This document shows positions 20,601 to 23,973 of a stretch of DNA of 23,973 bases, in pieces (the first letter of the stretch is position 1; each line of letters starts with the position of its first letter). Under the pieces are notes generated by a model. That model was not told the origin of the DNA. It saw only the letters and a list, made by a program, of their open reading frames with translations, and searched no databases. Both the position numbers and the translations under genes were made by a program. The stretch comes from Saccoglossus kowalevskii (lineage: Eukaryota; Hemichordata; Enteropneusta; Harrimaniidae). The stretch is taken from assembly GCF_000003605.2 (NCBI RefSeq), contig NW_003123911.1:981-24953 (forward strand). Direction: 5' to 3'.

Positions 20601-23600
20601 TATAGCTACAAAAGGTGTAACCGTGAAAAGCATATTTACTTTCCCTATGATGAACTAAAATGTTATTATGCTAGTATTTAAGTCAATTTGCTGCCTCAGT
20701 TGTTTTGTAGGGTCACCTACCGTATGTAGCAATAAATTGAAGTGTGTTCATTCCGCTACTGTCAACACTATCTTTGATGATTCTCAGGCTCACCAAGAAA
20801 TGACTGCGATTTAACTCTATTGTGCTTAAAGGGTGGCGGTCGTCGCGCCGCGTTCTGTTGGATGTGGGACTCATAGCGACGTAAAAAATTACTGTTTATT
20901 TAAATGAAATTCGAACACGCGCTGCGCGATGACCGCCGCCCTTCAAAATCTGAGCGGTAAATGTCATTTTAGCTTAGCAAACTGTTGCACTACTGTAAAA
21001 CACACTTAAAATTGAGACATAAATAATTGGACCTTGTCTGACTAAAACGGTACTCGAAGTTGTCAATTTCACAATTACTGATTGTCATCCATATCAGTCT
21101 ACGTATGTATTTAACTACTGCAATTGTGACAGCGAATCCGAACTCACCGACACCGACAGAAAAGCAAAAAACGGTTAAAGAACGAATTTAATGTATTTTG
21201 GGGAAATATAAAACTATTTTGTAAAAACAAATACATTTTTTAAAGTGTTATAAACGATTCAAGTGAATCTAAATTATAATTATTTTTGAAAAGTTTTCTG
21301 AAGTGTAGTTTAATTATTGAAGTAAAAAACTTGGAAAGCTTTGAACAGACTTGAAAAAATGCATATGGAATAAGTTATGCGTGTTGTATATATTTGTTAC
21401 GAATAGATTGCTTATTGCTATATTGAACCCGGTCACGTGTTAGGTAAAAAATTGGGTCAAGGACCTTTTTTAATATAAACTATCCTGCGCGCCCACCCAC
21501 TCACGTTCGGGAAATTGTAATGACCAACCTTAATTCGAATGGAAATGTCATTCATTTCCCACAGGCGCACCATTGGGGGCAATACGATTAATTTCTTTGA
21601 AAGGTATCTGCAACTAAAGTTTCCACCCAATTAAGTGCTGTCGTACATTTAATAGCGCAGTTTATTCCGTATATTTTTCTGATTTTAAACACACGACAAA
21701 AAATAATTCCAGGATTCTGCATGTCAATAAGGGCCTACTGTTTACGTATATATTTCATATTTTGATCGTTGCTGCAGTGTTGGAAGGCGTGTTTTATATT
21801 TCCAAAGAATGAACAAATATGATTACAATCTTTTGAAAAATACCCAAACAAAATACGTTGTTAAAAAATCAAAAATACCCAGTGGTCATAGAGGGCGTTT
21901 TCCATCAAAACAAACATTCGATAAACCCAATAAACTGTTATCAAAGAAAGCGACAATTTAAACCTGAATGAAATATTTTCATGTTGTCTACACTCTCGTT
22001 ATCGACATCGCACACAACAACGTATACAACACCGGAAATACAGGGCGTTAACGGACTGCTTTATTGTGGAGTTTGTCGTACGAACTACAAGATTATACGT
22101 ACCCATCCGATAAACGTAATAACTGAAACAAGTCATGCGTGTTACGAAACAGGAAGTGCATTACTAGCAAGGTAAACAATCTGTGGGATAATACAAATAA
22201 TCTGGAAAAATGTATTACTCTTCCATAATAGTTAGCGTGCAATCGTGTGCTCTTCCAAAAAGAAACCAAATTGTTTGAAACACTACAGTTGAGGTCTTCG
22301 CTAGACAAGGACTGGTAGACCAATCGGCGTCCGCCGTATTTACTTCCGTCCAATCAGAAACACCCGACCAACATTAGGTCAGCACTCGCCAATGCAGCAT
22401 TGTATCCATTAATCAGTTAAATATCGAAGAGTGGTTTGAAATGTGCCATGGCAACAACAGAAAAGAGTGTCTCCTTTTGTGTAGTCAGTATGTTCGGAAG
22501 ATGTCAATTGTTATTTATAATCATTAAACCCGGCACTCAGCTTTGACCACTGTACGAAATAATGTTAAACAATGTTTAGTTTTACAAATGTTTTGAGGTA
22601 GTGTTATACCACCGTGTACAAATTGCAAACCTATGTAATAAATAAATATGTCGAAATCTGTTGTCTATAAAACTAAATAATTGTTGCCAAGAGCAGCGCC
22701 CCCATTTCCATAAAGATATACGAATGAAATGTGCTTCTTTCAGACTGTAATGACATCACTAACATCTCTCACTCATGGTACTCCTTCCTCAATTGAATAC
22801 ATGATGTTCCACTCTCAAAATACTCGCATGTATTTAGCAAGTTCATTTTCGCTTTTACAACCTCCATGTGATTCAAAATGACCAGCATATCACCATAAAA
22901 GCTATAGATCAACTGAGGTCTATATTCATGATTGATTTTTTTATTTCATTCCTAACGTAAAACATCGTAGAATTGTGGTACATGTATTACTAGAAAAAAA
23001 CACAAAAGTTAATAGAACATTCTAAATTGATTATAAGTTTTATCAATTCAGTGTCATGATACTCGAAATTATTATTTTTAATATCAGATCAGGTGTTAAC
23101 TTAAAAATATTGTTATTGTAAAACACGAGATGAGGGCGCACCTAACACCTAAGATGTGTATTTTCAAAGTATTAAAAATGTTGCCGATTATATTTTCCGG
23201 ATATTGAATACAACTGATTTCTCTCCTGACTAGTTAATGTTCATTTTTTGCAAGAGAGAGTGTTTACACTTTATTCTTTCATGATGGCATTATGCGAAAA
23301 GTGTATTAATCTCGGTCTGGGATTTGGTTGTTGTATTGTAGATACTGTACTCGGTCTTCTTGACGCTCGATCTAAGTAGATTTTGAACCCCAGTCTACCT
23401 GGAGTTTAGCCAGATGCAACATTCATTGAACTACCAGTGATTAGTCAAAAAAAAAGAAAGAGTATGAAAGTTTGACATGACACACACGAAGAACGACCAG
23501 CCACATAACCAACTACAGTTGTCTATTAAGTGGGGCCAAATTACTAATGTTTTACTTCTTAGGGGGACTTATTATTACAAAGCTGTATGTTAGCCACTCA

Positions 23601-23792
23601 CCTGTTGCTGATGTGACGAGGCTTATATTCGTAGAAATAGAACTCTGCGAGGCGAGGATGATTGGGTCATAGCGTGTGGTTTACAGACAATTGCGTCTAC
23701 CCATGAGCTGCCCGCTTTAATTAATGTACAAAAACAATCAACGGACATGGTTATTAAAAAAAGCGGAAAGCGTGTTCTGAAAAATCATAATC
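17614..23792. other. Intergenic region upstream of gene 2
   Basis: No recognisable protein is encoded on either strand. Contents seen: MITE copy C (20828-20944); a GTCT-CTGGGG/CCCCAG-AC hairpin (18991-19013); two donor-like sequences on the minus strand ending in ACAG|GTGAGT (exon side ending at 19580 and 23602), which may mark gene 2 leader exons; and CCAAT motifs near 22320-22360. The rest is AT-rich with no visible feature. Confidence 0.45.
20828..20944. mobile_element. Short GC-rich TIR element (MITE), copy C, intergenic
   Basis: About 117 bp. The left arm is AAAGGGTGGCGGTCGTCGCG and the right arm, inverted, GAAGGGCGGCGGTCATCGCG. The AT-rich centre aligns with copies A and B. The left border is TTAA-like, while the right is degenerate. 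Confidence 0.7.
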
Positions 23793-23802
23793 TTTATTTA
23801 TT
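23793..23802 (-). terminator. Overlapping poly(A) signals of gene 3
   Basis: Two overlapping AATAAA hexamers on the minus strand, about 55-60 nt after the stop at 23855. They support the stop codon and the orientation of the partial gene. Confidence 0.6.
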
Positions 23803-23854
23803 TATCAACATTAAATAACAAACAACAATATCAAAAATCAATATTGCACAATTT

Positions 23855-23971
23855 TTAAAGAGACGTAATAACCTGGAATTCAGCGGGCGTTTTTTCGTCT
23901 TGTGTTAGCTTGTCCGTTTTTGTGTCTCCTCCTGAACCGTCAGTGTTCTCTGTGTTAGCAGGGTCAGGATT
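23855..23971 (-). CDS. C-terminal tail of an upstream minus-strand gene (gene 3), partial
   Basis: An open minus-strand frame enters from the right edge and ends at TAA (23855-23857), giving 38 codons. The tail is hydrophilic and unstructured, rich in Thr, Asp, Lys and Gly, with the end EFQVITSL. TSL is a class I PDZ-ligand pattern (S/T-X-hydrophobic), known to anchor some OATPs to PDZ scaffold proteins. Two AATAAA signals lie about 55-60 nt downstream, as for gene 2. Position and orientation suggest another member of the OATP cluster. No transmembrane or OATP motif is visible here, so family membership is inference. Confidence 0.6.
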   Translation of the reverse strand, partial: NPDPANTENTDGSGGDTKTDKLTQDEKTPAEFQVITSL

Positions 23972-23973
23972 CC

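Noticed and set aside
22093-22353. 86-codon minus-strand open frame upstream of gene 2
   Set aside because: No motif or membrane segment of the OATP type, and no match to any family I recognise.

Overview
The window is nuclear DNA from a metazoan, most likely a marine invertebrate. It is AT-rich with long non-coding stretches. Its only confidently coding sequence is split into short exons by GT-AG introns, and those exons encode OATP/SLCO-family transporters (organic anion transporting polypeptides, an MFS-fold family with a Kazal-like extracellular domain). A tandem-repeat element resembling the 'pearl' elements of bivalves hints at a mollusc or similar animal. I cannot name the species.

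The layout is a head-to-tail tandem cluster on the minus strand, read from right to left. At the right edge (23855-23971) are the last 38 codons of an upstream gene (gene 3, family not provable from the tail alone), with overlapping poly(A) signals just after its stop. After about 6.4 kb of non-coding DNA comes a complete OATP gene (gene 2, 17483 down to 8750). I could reconstruct it as eight coding exons with consistent phases, giving 2145 nt and 714 residues, the OATP signature, and all ten loop cysteines. After another 4.5 kb comes gene 1, whose first four coding exons (4198 down to about 463 or 334) lie in the window; the rest runs off the left edge. Genes 1 and 2 share intron positions and phases, a 165-nt third exon, and a likely splice acceptor just upstream of the ATG. 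A stretch of intron 4 is also still alignable. They are duplicates.

The non-coding DNA holds three copies of a short GC-rich terminal-inverted-repeat element (two in gene 2 intron 2, one intergenic) and a pearl/Helitron-like element with five units of about 158 bp (gene 2 intron 3). There is also a dispersed repeat pair at 7468/14370. A 274-N assembly gap in gene 2 intron 6 has the same ~93-bp sequence on both sides, so it is probably an assembly artefact.

The predicted proteins are plasma-membrane, sodium-independent exchangers for large amphipathic organic anions such as steroid conjugates, bile-salt-like compounds, eicosanoids and xenobiotics. I found no new non-OATP system. The items most worth checking are the odd exon 4 of gene 1, the Gly-to-Pro change in its OATP signature, the false-gap duplication, and the transposons inside gene 2 introns.
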